The position numbers were made by a program, and so were the translations under genes. Source: Xylanibacter rodentium (GTDB taxonomy: Bacteria; Bacteroidota; Bacteroidia; Bacteroidales; Bacteroidaceae). From it: a stretch of DNA of 64,000 bases. This document shows positions 45,001-54,838 of this stretch, one piece after another. The DNA lies in the NCBI RefSeq assembly GCF_013166575.1, contig NZ_JABKKE010000003.1:1-64000 (forward strand). The letters run 5' to 3'. Each line of letters opens with the position of its first letter. The stretch's first letter is position 1. Under the pieces are notes generated by a model. The model searched no databases. It saw nothing but the letters and a program-made list of their open reading frames with translations, and was not told the origin of the DNA.

Positions 45001-45753
45001 TCATTTGAACTTTGCCAATAAAAACTGCGGAACTTTCCACATCATCTTTTCCAACTTCGTAACGGTAGGATTCATCCCGTGCGAACGGTACATACGTATG
45101 TCCTCCATCCACATCTGCCTGCGCTTGGCGGCGTCAGTGCTCAATCCGCCCATACGCATACGGACGATATACTCATGCAGATAGGTCACAGTAAGATCGC
45201 CACCGAGCAGATAACGGAACAGGAAATCGGAGTCGGCGGCTATTTTGTAGGTCTCATTATACAATCCCCGTTTGGCAATAGCCTCACGGCGGATATAGCA
45301 CGTAGGATGCAACGGCAACCATCCGTGACGCACTTTCCACAAACGGTAGTCACCGCCAATCCAGTTACGCACGACCTTGTCAGTGTCGCCAGGAGTGACA
45401 AACAGACCGTCGCCATACAGAAAATCTGCCCCGGTCTGACACATCCGTTCTACAATATGGCTGATAGTGTTCGGCGAATACAGAAAATCGTCTGAGTGTA
45501 CCAGTCCGATGATGTCACCCGTTGCCATGCGTATTCCCTTGTTGATGGCTTCGTACATCCCCCTGTCCGGCTCGGAAACGATGTGCGTTATTCTGTCCTC
45601 ATATTCCTTTATCACAGCGAGCGAATTATCTGTCGAGGCACCGTCGACTACGATATACTCTATATCCGGATAGTCCTGCCCCAACACACTCTCTATGCAA
45701 CCACGGATAGTCCGCTCACGGTTGAAACAACTTGTTATAATCGATACTTTCAT
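45001..45753 (-). CDS. Family 2 glycosyltransferase
   Basis: 250 residues. A GT-A fold with the start KVSIITSCFNRERTIRGCIESVLGQ, the nucleotide-binding VVDGASTDNS and the metal-binding HSDD (86-89). The region TCYIRREAIAKRGLYNETYKIAADSDFLFR is typical of WcaA-like transferases of exopolysaccharide loci. It adds one sugar from a nucleotide sugar to the growing glycan on the inner leaflet; donor and acceptor are unknown. It is the last gene of the polysaccharide run, 36 bp after another GT2 gene. Confidence 0.88.
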   Translation of the reverse strand: MKVSIITSCFNRERTIRGCIESVLGQDYPDIEYIVVDGASTDNSLAVIKEYEDRITHIVSEPDRGMYEAINKGIRMATGDIIGLVHSDDFLYSPNTISHIVERMCQTGADFLYGDGLFVTPGDTDKVVRNWIGGDYRLWKVRHGWLPLHPTCYIRREAIAKRGLYNETYKIAADSDFLFRYLLGGDLTVTYLHEYIVRMRMGGLSTDAAKRRQMWMEDIRMYRSHGMNPTVTKLEKMMWKVPQFLLAKFK

Positions 45754-45789
45754 AAGTATTGTCCATGGATAAAAATCTTTTGAAGAATA

Positions 45790-46692
45790 TCAAGACAGAT
45801 ATGTTTTCTTCAAATAAGCCTTTATTTTATTATCATCAAATCCAAATCTCTTTTTTAATTCAAAGATCTTGGCATCAACCAAGAAGCGATAAGAAAAACC
45901 TTGTAAGAAATGCCATACAAATCCCTCCTTGCCATCAAGGAAACCTGCCTTGAATATATAACGGATTGTAAAATTGATGAAAGGGCGAATAAACAAAGGA
46001 GCCTTGATATATTTCACTTTCAGCCAACGCTTGCGCTGCTCTTCTGTCCCAAAGAACTTAGGCATAACCTCTTGCGAAGATGCATCCAGTCCATATTCCA
46101 TCATCAACATATCTGCCATTTCTCTTGTCGCATACCCATTGTGCTTGTTCATCCACCACGTCAAGTCATTGAGATTGGCATCCACTTGATCGCCTTGCTC
46201 TACTGTAATGACACGTCCGTCGAAAATGCAGATATGCTCATCCATCCAACGGTTCTCACACTCACCATGTCCTCTGCGCCAAACTTTCAAATGATAACTG
46301 GGATACCATCCCCCATGCTTCAAAGGACGCCCCATGAAGTCGATACGCTTGCGAACATAAATACCATTCACATCGTCATCACACTTACTTATCGCTTTCC
46401 TTACACTCTGCCCTAACCCGTTATCCAAAAATTCATCGGCATCAATACGCCAAACCCAATCTGCTGTTATCGGACAGTTGTAAAGTCCCCAATTGAACTG
46501 TGTCGCATAGTTTTTCCAAGGATGTTGATAAACTTTCGCCCCAAGTGACTCTGCCACAACTTTAGTGTTGTCCGTGCTGAAACAATCTATAACAAACACT
46601 TCTTCGCAAATTCCTTTCAGCGATTCTATGCAACGTGCAATATGTTTCTCCTCATCCTTTGTCAAGACGATGGCCGCGATAGTATTATTCAT
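45790..46692 (-). CDS. Family 2 glycosyltransferase (WaaE/KdtX-like)
   Basis: 300 residues. It begins TIAAIVLTKDEEKHIARCIES, with VIDCFSTDNT in the donor site and WRIDADEFLD (DADE 84-87) as the metal motif. The NTKVVAESLGAKVYQHPW segment and the GGWYPSYHLKVWRRGHGE region place it with the LPS-core-type beta-1,4-glucosyltransferases of the WaaE group; the real sugar is unknown. It overlaps the preceding gene by four bases, so it belongs to the same operon. Confidence 0.88.
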   Translation of the reverse strand: MNNTIAAIVLTKDEEKHIARCIESLKGICEEVFVIDCFSTDNTKVVAESLGAKVYQHPWKNYATQFNWGLYNCPITADWVWRIDADEFLDNGLGQSVRKAISKCDDDVNGIYVRKRIDFMGRPLKHGGWYPSYHLKVWRRGHGECENRWMDEHICIFDGRVITVEQGDQVDANLNDLTWWMNKHNGYATREMADMLMMEYGLDASSQEVMPKFFGTEEQRKRWLKVKYIKAPLFIRPFINFTIRYIFKAGFLDGKEGFVWHFLQGFSYRFLVDAKIFELKKRFGFDDNKIKAYLKKTYLS

Positions 46693-47855
46693 AAAAATAT
46701 CATTGATTTTTCCAAAAACTCAAATCTCCGCTTCAGTGTAATGCCGATTCTTTTGGGCATAAGACATAATATATCTGTTGGAGCGAACCAAAAGAACTTT
46801 GCACAATGCCGTAATGCAATTTTAGCTGTCTCAAAACTTTTCATTACTCCAAAAGAATGATTCTTGTATGCCAACTTTCCAAAATTTCCACTCTCCATTA
46901 CCGTTGCCATCAGCATATCGCCATAAATCTCATCTTTTTTACTCAATAAAAACAAATTGTCAACACATGACAAACTGAAATACTTTTTCATCATGGCTGC
47001 CATTGCCAGAAAAGCATCCAGATATCCAATTTCTGTCAAATGATGTTGCAACCTGTTTCTATCTGTCTTTCCTTTATAAGACTGCAAAAGAACAGCCAAG
47101 TCTACCGTCTGCCGCAAACCGACTCCTTCAACTATCAGATGGTTGAACCAATGTTTGAAAACAACAATAAGGTCTTCTATGGGAGAAAGCACAGAGACAA
47201 AGACAGCTTGTCTTTCAACACCGATGCCATTCAATTCAAAACAGACTTTTTCATTTGCGATACTTCCATCAATCATTCTGTTAAAATACCGCTGATGCCT
47301 GTTATTGCCGAATGTCTCTATCCGAGAATGTATTTCGAGGCGGATACCTTCATACTCAAAACAAAAATGCTTGTCTATATCGTCTTTATCTATCGCAATA
47401 TGCCATTCTTGTTCTATTACAGAAACAGCCTTATAAAAACTACTATCGGGAACATAAAAATCCACATCGCCCATAGTTCTTGCATAAGACGATTTATAAA
47501 ACCGAGCCACCGCCATTCCCTTAAACATGACATAACGGATATTATGTTTGTCCATCAGAATAGCAAGCCTGCCAATAACTGTTGCAAACTTATGATACAT
47601 CCGCAGATGGTTCATCCTTGTCCGCATCAGTTTTGCTGTCTCTGTTCTTGATTGTATAACCGGAGCAACCGTCAGTCTGCCTTCTATTACGGCATCAGCC
47701 ACTAATCCAGAAACAGTATGTTCCTGAGCCAGTTGCATCACTTGCGTCAAGGCTTCAACAGACAATATATGACCTCCAAAATTTTCTTTTTCAGAAATCT
47801 CTTCTTTTAGAATTTCGAGCAGAGCCAACTCGGCACGGTTTAATGCAAAGGCCAT
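46689..47855 (-). CDS. Nucleotidyltransferase-fold protein of polysaccharide loci
   Basis: 388 residues of the PF14907 (uncharacterised nucleotidyltransferase) type. RYVMFKGMAVARFYKSSYARTMGDVDFYV holds the G-[GS]-like and D-x-D motifs (GDVDFYV 129-135), and a further acidic residue occurs in RLEIHSRIE. Such proteins are frequent in capsule and exopolysaccharide clusters, with unknown substrate. Its start is 20 bp after the acyltransferase remnant and it overlaps the next GT2 gene by four bases. Confidence 0.8.
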   Translation of the reverse strand: MAFALNRAELALLEILKEEISEKENFGGHILSVEALTQVMQLAQEHTVSGLVADAVIEGRLTVAPVIQSRTETAKLMRTRMNHLRMYHKFATVIGRLAILMDKHNIRYVMFKGMAVARFYKSSYARTMGDVDFYVPDSSFYKAVSVIEQEWHIAIDKDDIDKHFCFEYEGIRLEIHSRIETFGNNRHQRYFNRMIDGSIANEKVCFELNGIGVERQAVFVSVLSPIEDLIVVFKHWFNHLIVEGVGLRQTVDLAVLLQSYKGKTDRNRLQHHLTEIGYLDAFLAMAAMMKKYFSLSCVDNLFLLSKKDEIYGDMLMATVMESGNFGKLAYKNHSFGVMKSFETAKIALRHCAKFFWFAPTDILCLMPKRIGITLKRRFEFLEKSMIFL

Positions 47856-47874
47856 ATTGACTTACCAATATATT

Positions 47875-48929
47875 CTACAATTTGAATATTTTACGTACTT
47901 CAAAATCTCCTCCACCAAATATTTGTGAAAACACTTGCGACAGACATTTCAAAACGTACGCCATACAGAATATTATAAGGTAAGTGATGATTATATTTAA
48001 CGGAAACAGACCATTCATACTGTCTGTAAACAATGCGTATTGTACCAAATAGATCTCTAATGTAAGAGCAGATATTGCATAAACCACATTTCCAAGTACA
48101 GTCTTATCAAACACCTTTATCATCTTTTCACAGCTACAGAACATAAAGAAAAAGTAAATTGCAAGAAGCAGCGGTATCAACGAAACAATCTGAAACTTAC
48201 AAAAAAACGGCCCGAGCTTATATATTGCCATACATACGTAATAAAGTACAATTGAAACAAAAAACAATGCAAACGATCTTTTTATACTGACATATGGCCT
48301 TTTAACTTCTTCATCACTTTTTACCCCCCCCGATGAAATTCGGTATAAACAGCTGAATATCATATTATTATCTTCACGAGTCAAGTCGATTGCCGTAATT
48401 GCTCCCAACAACATGAACATAAAATAATAAATCCGCATGAACGACACTTGGGCATACATCACGAATGTTCCATATCAAGAACAAAAAAACTCAATATGAT
48501 TATAATGCCCAACGAACCTATAAAAACCATATTCATGCGATTTATCATAAAACGACGAATCACATAGAATATAACATAATAAACCATAATGCAAGGAATG
48601 AACCAATACCTTGGAGTGGTTATCACATCCGTAACCGACCAATCCCAGCCGAAAACCACGGCAGACAACAATGCCCACATTATAATAGACGGATAAATTC
48701 TGCCAACTCTGCGCTTGTACCAGTTCAGAAATCCTCCATCCCTGCCAAGAAAAAGCGTAAATCCAGAACAGAAGAAAAACACCCCGTCACCGATAGCCCC
48801 TCCTGTAACCAAACCACCGAACTTAGGAAACAACAAGCCCATATGTGAATAGGTTATAAGCAATGCAGCAAAAAACTTGAATACAACAATTGCCTTATTC
48901 TTTCCCTCCAAATCATAGATTTTATTCAT
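47875..48929 (-). pseudogene. Membrane O-acyltransferase (acyltransferase 3 family), split by a frameshift
   Basis: Two adjacent frames, 48459-48929 (156 residues) and 47875-48462 (195 residues), together give an ordinary acyltransferase 3 protein. The N-terminal part has VVFKFFAALLITYSHMGLLFP with the catalytic His, GDGVFFFCSGFTLFLG and RRVGRIYPSIIMW. It stops at FVLDMEHS, and the C-terminal part resumes in another frame with YAQVSFMRIYYFMFMLLGA. The break lies at about 48459-48465; adding one base or removing two would mend it. An 8-G run (48324-48331) inside the second part is in frame. The start overlaps the preceding acetyltransferase gene by 8 bp. The intact product would acetylate a surface glycan. 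Confidence 0.8.
48324..48331 (-). repeat. Poly-G tract, 8 G on the coding strand
   Basis: It lies in the second half of the split acyltransferase gene, encoding SSGGVK. One of six G runs in the polysaccharide locus. In frame at its present length. Confidence 0.85.
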
Positions 48930-49524
48930 CGGGCAAAACTCTTTTCTTTATTACTTTTGCGGGATTGCCTCCAACGACATTCCACGGTTCAACACTCTTA
49001 TATACGGAGGCGGTGGCACCGACAACAGCACCCTCACCAAGCCCTACTCCCATACCGATAAACGCTCTGCTACCTACCCATGCACCCTGACACAAAAGAA
49101 TGGGGGCTGTGATAAGTCCGCTGTCGGCAGTATTGGCATGGCTTATATCATGACCCGCCGTGCAGAGATACGAGTACTGAGACACGATAGCATCATCCTC
49201 AAGCACTACCCAATCTTGATTATAACAGATTACATCCGGACCGAGACAAGCCCTATGTCCCATCTTCAGCATCCATGGAGCCCATATCTTCACCGAAGCA
49301 TAAACATTGGCATCCCATGCCACCTTTGCCCCGAACAGTCGCAACACGAGGATGCGCCATTTGCGAAAGACCGGGGTAATAAAAGGACGAAACAATATCA
49401 CTGCTGTTACATTCCAGACCACACGCTTCAATTTCACTCCAAGACTTACTTTACCCAGAGTCTTCTTCTGTAAATGAAGTATACCGTTCATACGAACAAA
49501 ATTTATGGTAATATCTTTATTCAT
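48922..49524 (-). CDS. Hexapeptide-repeat acetyltransferase (WcaF-like)
   Basis: About 200 residues from the ATG at 49524 (MNKDITINFVRMNG); ATGs at 49557 and 49491 are alternatives. The left-handed beta-helix is shown by repeating I/V-G-x-x pattern: WDANVYASVKIWAPWMLKMGHRACLG, then VSQYSYLCTAGHD with the catalytic His, and AWVGSRAFIGMGVGLGEGAVVGATASV. The closing WNVVGGNPAKVIKKR is typical of sugar O-acetyltransferases of the WcaF/NodL group. It takes acetyl from acetyl-CoA to a glycan sugar. It is the third acetylating gene in this locus besides the two membrane acyltransferases. Confidence 0.87.
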   Translation of the reverse strand: MNKDITINFVRMNGILHLQKKTLGKVSLGVKLKRVVWNVTAVILFRPFITPVFRKWRILVLRLFGAKVAWDANVYASVKIWAPWMLKMGHRACLGPDVICYNQDWVVLEDDAIVSQYSYLCTAGHDISHANTADSGLITAPILLCQGAWVGSRAFIGMGVGLGEGAVVGATASVYKSVEPWNVVGGNPAKVIKKRVLPDE

Positions 49525-49568
49525 GCAAATAAATGTGGTTAAACAGTAGTTATTCATGCGAAAAAGTG

Positions 49569-49576
49569 TATCTTTG
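49569..49576 (+). promoter_or_regulatory. Promoter -7 element of the DUF4143 ATPase gene
   Basis: TATCTTTG followed by CATC, 31 bp before the ATG at 49608. Confidence 0.6.
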
Positions 49577-49607
49577 CATCAAAGATTCGTGCAAATTATT
49601 GTAATAT

Positions 49608-50900
49608 ATGAAAAGAAACATCCTTGACGAACTCATAAAGTGGAAAGAAAAACCGAACCGGAAGCCTCTTATACTCAATGGTGCAAGACAAGTAGGAAAA
49701 ACTTATATCCTACAAGAGTTTGGCCGTTTGTGTTATGACAATGTTGCATATCTAAATTGTGACCGCAATGACATACTCCGCAATATCTTTGCCCATGATT
49801 ACGATACGGCACGGATTATCCGCTCTATATCTGCCCTTACCGGCATTCATATTGAACCGGACAAAACACTGATAATATTTGATGAAATACAGGAAAATCC
49901 GATCATACTCAATTCATTGAAGTATTTTTGTGAGAATGCACCGGAATACAACATAGCTGTAGCCGGTTCACTATTAGGCATATCATTGCACGGCAACGTT
50001 TCTTTTCCGGTGGGAAAAGTGGATATGATAAAGATGTATCCAATGACATTCGACGAGTTCCTTACAGCCACCGGCCATGAACAACTGACAGAATTATTAC
50101 GCTGTGGCGAGAAAGAAATAATCGACACATTATCTTTACGACTTACAGACTGTTTGCGACAATATTACTTTGTCGGTGGCATGCCGGCAGCTGTACGTGA
50201 ATACGCAGAAAGTGAGAACCTGCAAACCGTCCGTGCCATACAACAACAAATATTGTTCGACTATCGCCGCGACTTCTCAAAGCATGCTCCAACAGCAGAA
50301 GTTCCAAGAATAAATATGGTATGGGACTCTATACCAGCACAATTAGCCAAAGAAAACCGGAAATTTATATATGGAGCTATCAGAAAAGGTGCCCGTGCTT
50401 CCGAATTTGAAATGGCCATACAATGGCTTTTGGATGCTGGATTGGTATATCGCGTACATCGCGCAACTTGTCCTGTCATGCCTTTAAAATTTTATGAGGA
50501 GCTTTCTACATTCAAGTTGTTCATGCTCGATGTTGGACTGATGGGGGCCATGACCGATACACCGGCCGAAGCCATAATCATTGGCGATAATATATTTCGC
50601 GAATACAAAGGAGCGTTCACCGAACTTTTTGTATACACTCAACTTGTTCCCCAAAACAGACCTATATATTATTTCAGTTCAAACGACTCACGTGTCGAAA
50701 TTGATTTTCTGATACAAAACGGAACTGAGATTATCCCGGTTGAAGTCAAAGCGGAAGTAAACGTGAAATCCAAATCGCTACGCACATACATTGAAAAACA
50801 CCCTACACTGAAAGGCATGCGTCTATCCATGCTGCCACACTCAGACCAAGGATGGATGAAAAACATACCACTGTATTGTGTGAATTTTGGGGTGAGATGA
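49608..50900 (+). CDS. AAA ATPase with DUF4143 domain
   Basis: 430 residues. Walker A is LNGARQVGKTYILQEF (GARQVGKT 25-32), Walker B is KTLIIFDEIQE, and the sensor-like GSLLGISLHG follows. The C-terminal DUF4143 region (about 215-400) ends with YYFSSNDSRVEIDFLIQNGTEIIPVEVKAE, a PD-(D/E)xK-like arrangement. It is widespread as a lone gene in Bacteroidota; the function is unknown. It is the only plus-strand gene within the polysaccharide region, so it was likely inserted there with its own promoter. Confidence 0.87.
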   Translation: MKRNILDELIKWKEKPNRKPLILNGARQVGKTYILQEFGRLCYDNVAYLNCDRNDILRNIFAHDYDTARIIRSISALTGIHIEPDKTLIIFDEIQENPIILNSLKYFCENAPEYNIAVAGSLLGISLHGNVSFPVGKVDMIKMYPMTFDEFLTATGHEQLTELLRCGEKEIIDTLSLRLTDCLRQYYFVGGMPAAVREYAESENLQTVRAIQQQILFDYRRDFSKHAPTAEVPRINMVWDSIPAQLAKENRKFIYGAIRKGARASEFEMAIQWLLDAGLVYRVHRATCPVMPLKFYEELSTFKLFMLDVGLMGAMTDTPAEAIIIGDNIFREYKGAFTELFVYTQLVPQNRPIYYFSSNDSRVEIDFLIQNGTEIIPVEVKAEVNVKSKSLRTYIEKHPTLKGMRLSMLPHSDQGWMKNIPLYCVNFGVR

Positions 50901-50921
50901 AAGATAGATTATCATACCTTT

Positions 50922-52031
50922 TCACCCTTTGACTTTTCTATATAACTCAACCATATCGGCTGCTACTTTCTTTGAAGAGTATTTATCTTCTATAAGCCGG
51001 CGCCCGTTACGTCCCATTGCCTCCAAACATCCGTCAGAACACTTAAGAAAATCCTGCAAAGCCGAGACTGTAGCATCTGTTCCTATCTCCGTCCACCATC
51101 CGCATTTACCGGCCGGCACACCCTCAAGTTCCTGCCACGGAGTGCCTTTTGTTGTAATCACAGGAACACCGCTGGCCAAAGCCTCTGCCACAACAATACC
51201 GAAATTTTCGCTATGCGTAGGCAGCACAAACAAATCTGCCCGGTGGAACAATTCCCATTTGCGCTCACCATACACCCCACCAACAAAGTTTATCATGTCT
51301 GCCACACCTAATTTGTGCGCCAGCTGCTTCAACTCATTGATATAATCCTCCTCACCTTCACCGGCTATATTGACGGTATATCCATGCAACTGCTCTTTCA
51401 AACGGGCCACTGCCTCTATCAGGAAATCTATACCTTTCTTCACATGTACACGCGAGAGAAACAATATCTCCTTATGTCGTGCCCACGAATCTTTCATCAC
51501 GATTTTATCCACCTGCACACAGTTTGGTATAACCGCAACATTTTCGTTCCAACCCAATTTCAGGATATTAGCCCTTTCACTCTCAGCCGTAGCATGTATC
51601 ACATCCGCCATTGCCAAGCTGCGCTTCTGATACAACAGCAATGCAGGCAACTTCTTCGTCCAATAATGCCGCCTCATTATCCACGGTTCAAGCATCCCGT
51701 GAGGTGTATATACAACCTTGTATCCTGCATCCTTTGCCCACATGGCAGCACGTGCCGACATAGGCAGCCAGCAGCAGTTACTATGAAAAACATCAGGATG
51801 TATATCGTTCAACAACCGTATGAATTCCGACTTTCCAAGAGTTGAAAAAGGATTGTTGTTCTTCGGTATGTAATGAATCGTACAATTTTCAAGTTCCAAA
51901 GGATTGGCCTCGCAGTGCGTCACCACATGCAACTCCACAAGTTTGCCAAGCTCAACAGTAAGCAACTGCATATATGCCCCCACTCCACCAGAAGTACGAT
52001 CTATAGAGGGTATATAATGAAGGATTTTCAT
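50922..52031 (-). CDS. Family 4 glycosyltransferase
   Basis: 369 residues from the ATG at 52031 (MKILHYIPSIDRTSGGVGAYMQ); nine more residues upstream are possible but unlike the family. A GT-B enzyme: the N-terminal domain has GGVGAY and HSNCCWLP, and the C-terminal domain has ILFLSRVHVKKGIDFLIEA, the donor-binding PTHSENFGIVVAEALASGVPVITT (E-x7-E type) and WWTEIG. It retains the configuration of the sugar it adds. Separated from other transferases by the ATPase on one side and the defence pair on the other. Its stop is 21 bp from the ATPase stop (convergent). Confidence 0.9.
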   Translation of the reverse strand: MKILHYIPSIDRTSGGVGAYMQLLTVELGKLVELHVVTHCEANPLELENCTIHYIPKNNNPFSTLGKSEFIRLLNDIHPDVFHSNCCWLPMSARAAMWAKDAGYKVVYTPHGMLEPWIMRRHYWTKKLPALLLYQKRSLAMADVIHATAESERANILKLGWNENVAVIPNCVQVDKIVMKDSWARHKEILFLSRVHVKKGIDFLIEAVARLKEQLHGYTVNIAGEGEEDYINELKQLAHKLGVADMINFVGGVYGERKWELFHRADLFVLPTHSENFGIVVAEALASGVPVITTKGTPWQELEGVPAGKCGWWTEIGTDATVSALQDFLKCSDGCLEAMGRNGRRLIEDKYSSKKVAADMVELYRKVKG

Positions 52032-52097
52032 GAAATAAAAATATAAAAGAGAATACAAAAGAGCCCTTCCTTATTATGTCATAAAGCGATAACAAAA

Positions 52098-52961
52098 TTA
52101 CAATGTTTCAAGCCAAACTTCAATATCATTGGAATGATATATAGCTTCACAAGTTGAATTATATATAAAATCTGCTTTGTTATTGGTCTGACAATACTTG
52201 TAGTTTTCTTTCTCGTCTTCCCAAAAGTCTTTAGCCTCCTTCTCATTGCGAATATGTTCATAGCGTCCCCGAATATCTTGAAGTCTCTGCCGAAGACACA
52301 TTTGCGCCTCTTTTTTAAACTTTTCCAACAAATTCAATCTTTTTATTGTCGAAACAACAAGATTGTTTATCTCTTTGGTCATGTCCAAAGAGTTATTTAT
52401 CTTAATCTCAATACAGGGCTGATTATCTTTAGGACTCAATGATATTATACATTCAACCAATTTATCTTGCAAGCCCTTGTCAAAGAAAGCATTAAAGAAA
52501 CACCTATGCCCGTTATCATCAAGCCATCCCGCTGATTTGTCATGATTACAGTCATGACATAAAGGAATCAAATTGTAGCGATGTACAGAGAACTCCGGCA
52601 TTTTCTCTCTCGGTACATAATGGTCCATTTCTTTTGCAATTGTAAGTCCACAAATCGGACATAATATACTTTCACCACCATTCTGTCTCTCCAAATTCTC
52701 CCAATGTTTTTTTACAAGACTTCTCCCAGACCAATAAAGATTATAAGCTTTGTTCCGATTAGTATCATCTTGCCCTAATATCCAAAGTGGGGACAGAGAT
52801 ACAAGATTACCATTAATTGCCTTATCATCATAATCTATGTATGCCTTTTTCAATTTATCTTTAACCGAATCGAAAAATGCTTTCTTTTCTCCATGCAATC
52901 CCTTGCCACTTTCAAGGACATCATCTTCCGCATTGACATTATATATTTCGATATTGTGCAT
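52098..52961 (-). CDS. HNH endonuclease, PtuB-like
   Basis: 287 residues. The HNH core is plain: CPICGLTIAKEMDHYVPREKMPE (C101, C104, D113-H114), an intervening Asn (YNLIPL), and CHDCNHDKS (C135, C138, N139). A zinc-ribbon HNH that cuts DNA or RNA. The N- and C-terminal helical parts are not recognised. It is placed 15 bp after an ABC-type ATPase gene on the same strand, the layout of Septu anti-phage systems, where PtuA is the ATPase and PtuB the HNH nuclease. The Septu assignment is inference from domain pair and order. Confidence 0.8.
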   Translation of the reverse strand: MHNIEIYNVNAEDDVLESGKGLHGEKKAFFDSVKDKLKKAYIDYDDKAINGNLVSLSPLWILGQDDTNRNKAYNLYWSGRSLVKKHWENLERQNGGESILCPICGLTIAKEMDHYVPREKMPEFSVHRYNLIPLCHDCNHDKSAGWLDDNGHRCFFNAFFDKGLQDKLVECIISLSPKDNQPCIEIKINNSLDMTKEINNLVVSTIKRLNLLEKFKKEAQMCLRQRLQDIRGRYEHIRNEKEAKDFWEDEKENYKYCQTNNKADFIYNSTCEAIYHSNDIEVWLETL

Positions 52962-52976
52962 CGATTCAATTCTTTT

Positions 52977-54464
52977 TTATTTTGAACATATATCACGTAT
53001 CAGCAACTTTGAATTAAAACTCAACTGCATATATTGCTCCAAATAATCCACAATTTCATCATAGCTCATGATATTATTCCGCAATTCTTTCACTACTTTT
53101 ATAAAATACGAATCTGCTTCATCATAGCCAAATATATTTTGAAAAAGGCGTGTTGTATCTTCACCAAATGTATCAAAAGGGACTGTCCCTATCTGCAATA
53201 TTCCCCCATCGTTCCTACGCATTAGAAATACATTAGTATTTGCTATTTCACGCACTATCAGAGGCGTATGTGTCGCTACTATTGCAAAACTTTGGAAATC
53301 AGCCAAAATGTCACAAAGAAAAATCATAAAGTCTTTAATAATACTTGGATGCAAGTGGACTTCCGGCTCGTCTATCACCAACAAAGATGACAAATGGATG
53401 TTGGCGTATATATGGCTAAGCAGCAATAACGTGTGTAATTCGCCTGAACTCAAGTTTGTAACCAATCTGCTTATTTCCTCTTTGTTGACAGTCCATATTT
53501 CTTTATCTTCCTCTTCTTGCACTTTGTATATATTATCTGTAGTTCCACCAAAATACATCGCCAACTTTTCCATAAATCCTTCCCGCAGTTCCATGTTGTT
53601 CCATCTTGGACGATTTAGTATTCTTCTTGCAGTTTCTATCAGTTTGCATTCAGTCTCCTCCGTATCCTGTTCCAACGAATACCTTTCATAAGGTATCCTG
53701 TTACCTTGAATCTTGGGAAGCGGATATTTGTCAAGGGGAGTTGAACACAAAACCAGACAACTGTTAAACAGGGTTTGGGTAAGAACATTCTCTTCTGTAT
53801 CAACAAGTTCCTCAACCATCTTGGACAACATTCTTGTTTTGCCGATACCATTTTCTCCGATAAGCCCTATGCAGCGCATGAAATCAGGATTTTTATAATC
53901 AAAATGAACATCCCATATAGTTTCATCATCCTGACAATAAGAAAAAGCAAATTTAAAAGAGTAGGCTTCTTTCGAATTTTTGCCAGCCAATATGAACTTT
54001 CCGTCTCGCAAGGCCTTCTCCGAACTCATATCGCGCAACAGGGATTTATTGAATATCTCATCGTCGACGAACAATTCATATATCTGACTATTCCAAGCGC
54101 AATCCCTAAGAAAATAAAGAACCTCATGTCTTTCATCGATATCCAGTATCTTCTCACAAAACTCCGAATAATAATTAGGACTGATTCCTAAAGAACAAAA
54201 GTCATCAGCTAACGGTTCATCGAATCTCTTATCCAAAGCGTCATAAGTGTTGGACTCATTACGACGCATAATCTTCAATTCACCAATAAAACTCTTATCA
54301 TTTCGAGATTGAAATCGAAAAAGACTAAACCAAGTATAGCAGTTGTAATCACTCCAATCATCATTAAATACAAGAATATAGCTCGGATATTGGCTCGGAC
54401 TTAATACAGATTGCAAATAGTCCGAACGGGCACCCTGTTTGACTTGAACTTCAAAATGTAACAT
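52977..54464 (-). CDS. ABC/SMC-type ATPase, PtuA-like
   Basis: 495 residues. Walker A GENGIGKT (203-210), signature LSSGE (338-342), Walker B LLVIDEPEVHLHP (361-373) and H-loop VATHTPLIVRE make a complete AAA_21/ABC-type site. The usual coiled-coil insert is short. The first 190 residues show no known domain and may sense the invader. With the HNH gene after it, the pair looks like Septu (PtuAB) or the effector part of a retron of the PtuAB kind; no reverse transcriptase gene is seen nearby. Two promoter boxes lie upstream. Confidence 0.82.
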   Translation of the reverse strand: MLHFEVQVKQGARSDYLQSVLSPSQYPSYILVFNDDWSDYNCYTWFSLFRFQSRNDKSFIGELKIMRRNESNTYDALDKRFDEPLADDFCSLGISPNYYSEFCEKILDIDERHEVLYFLRDCAWNSQIYELFVDDEIFNKSLLRDMSSEKALRDGKFILAGKNSKEAYSFKFAFSYCQDDETIWDVHFDYKNPDFMRCIGLIGENGIGKTRMLSKMVEELVDTEENVLTQTLFNSCLVLCSTPLDKYPLPKIQGNRIPYERYSLEQDTEETECKLIETARRILNRPRWNNMELREGFMEKLAMYFGGTTDNIYKVQEEEDKEIWTVNKEEISRLVTNLSSGELHTLLLLSHIYANIHLSSLLVIDEPEVHLHPSIIKDFMIFLCDILADFQSFAIVATHTPLIVREIANTNVFLMRRNDGGILQIGTVPFDTFGEDTTRLFQNIFGYDEADSYFIKVVKELRNNIMSYDEIVDYLEQYMQLSFNSKLLIRDICSK

Positions 54465-54838
54465 ATAAAATGATTATCAATCATAGACTATACCAAATAA
54501 ACATACTCAGTCATCCAATCACCGATAATGCACATCTTCACTTCTAAGCCATCGTACTACAACATCCAAATAGTTTCCTCTATAATGTTTTCAAAAGTCC
54601 GGACTCCATCGGATAACTGTGCAATTGTTATTGTTCCATGATAAGTCTGTATTGTATTTTGTTGCAAATATACCATATTTCAACGATATGCGCAAGGTTT
54701 CATACAGGATTTTACCAATTGATTGGCAAACTTCGCTGCTATACATAATCTTTACATCTTAGTCCTGTTGCAAAGATATATATTCGTAATTTAAGTCCTA
54801 ATTTGAGTACTTACATCCATAACATCCCCAATATGCCT
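54465..54838 (-). promoter_or_regulatory. Upstream region of the Septu-like pair with two promoter boxes
   Basis: The minus strand has TATATTTG at 54665-54672 and TATCTTTG at 54771-54778, both followed by CAACA. The nearer one leaves a leader of about 190 nt before the ATPase ATG. No retron RNA or other gene is recognised in this AT-rich stretch. Confidence 0.45.

Noticed and set aside
54465-54838. A retron RNA or reverse transcriptase linked to the ATPase-HNH pair
   Set aside because: No reverse transcriptase frame lies in or near the region and no convincing msr/msd fold was recognised.
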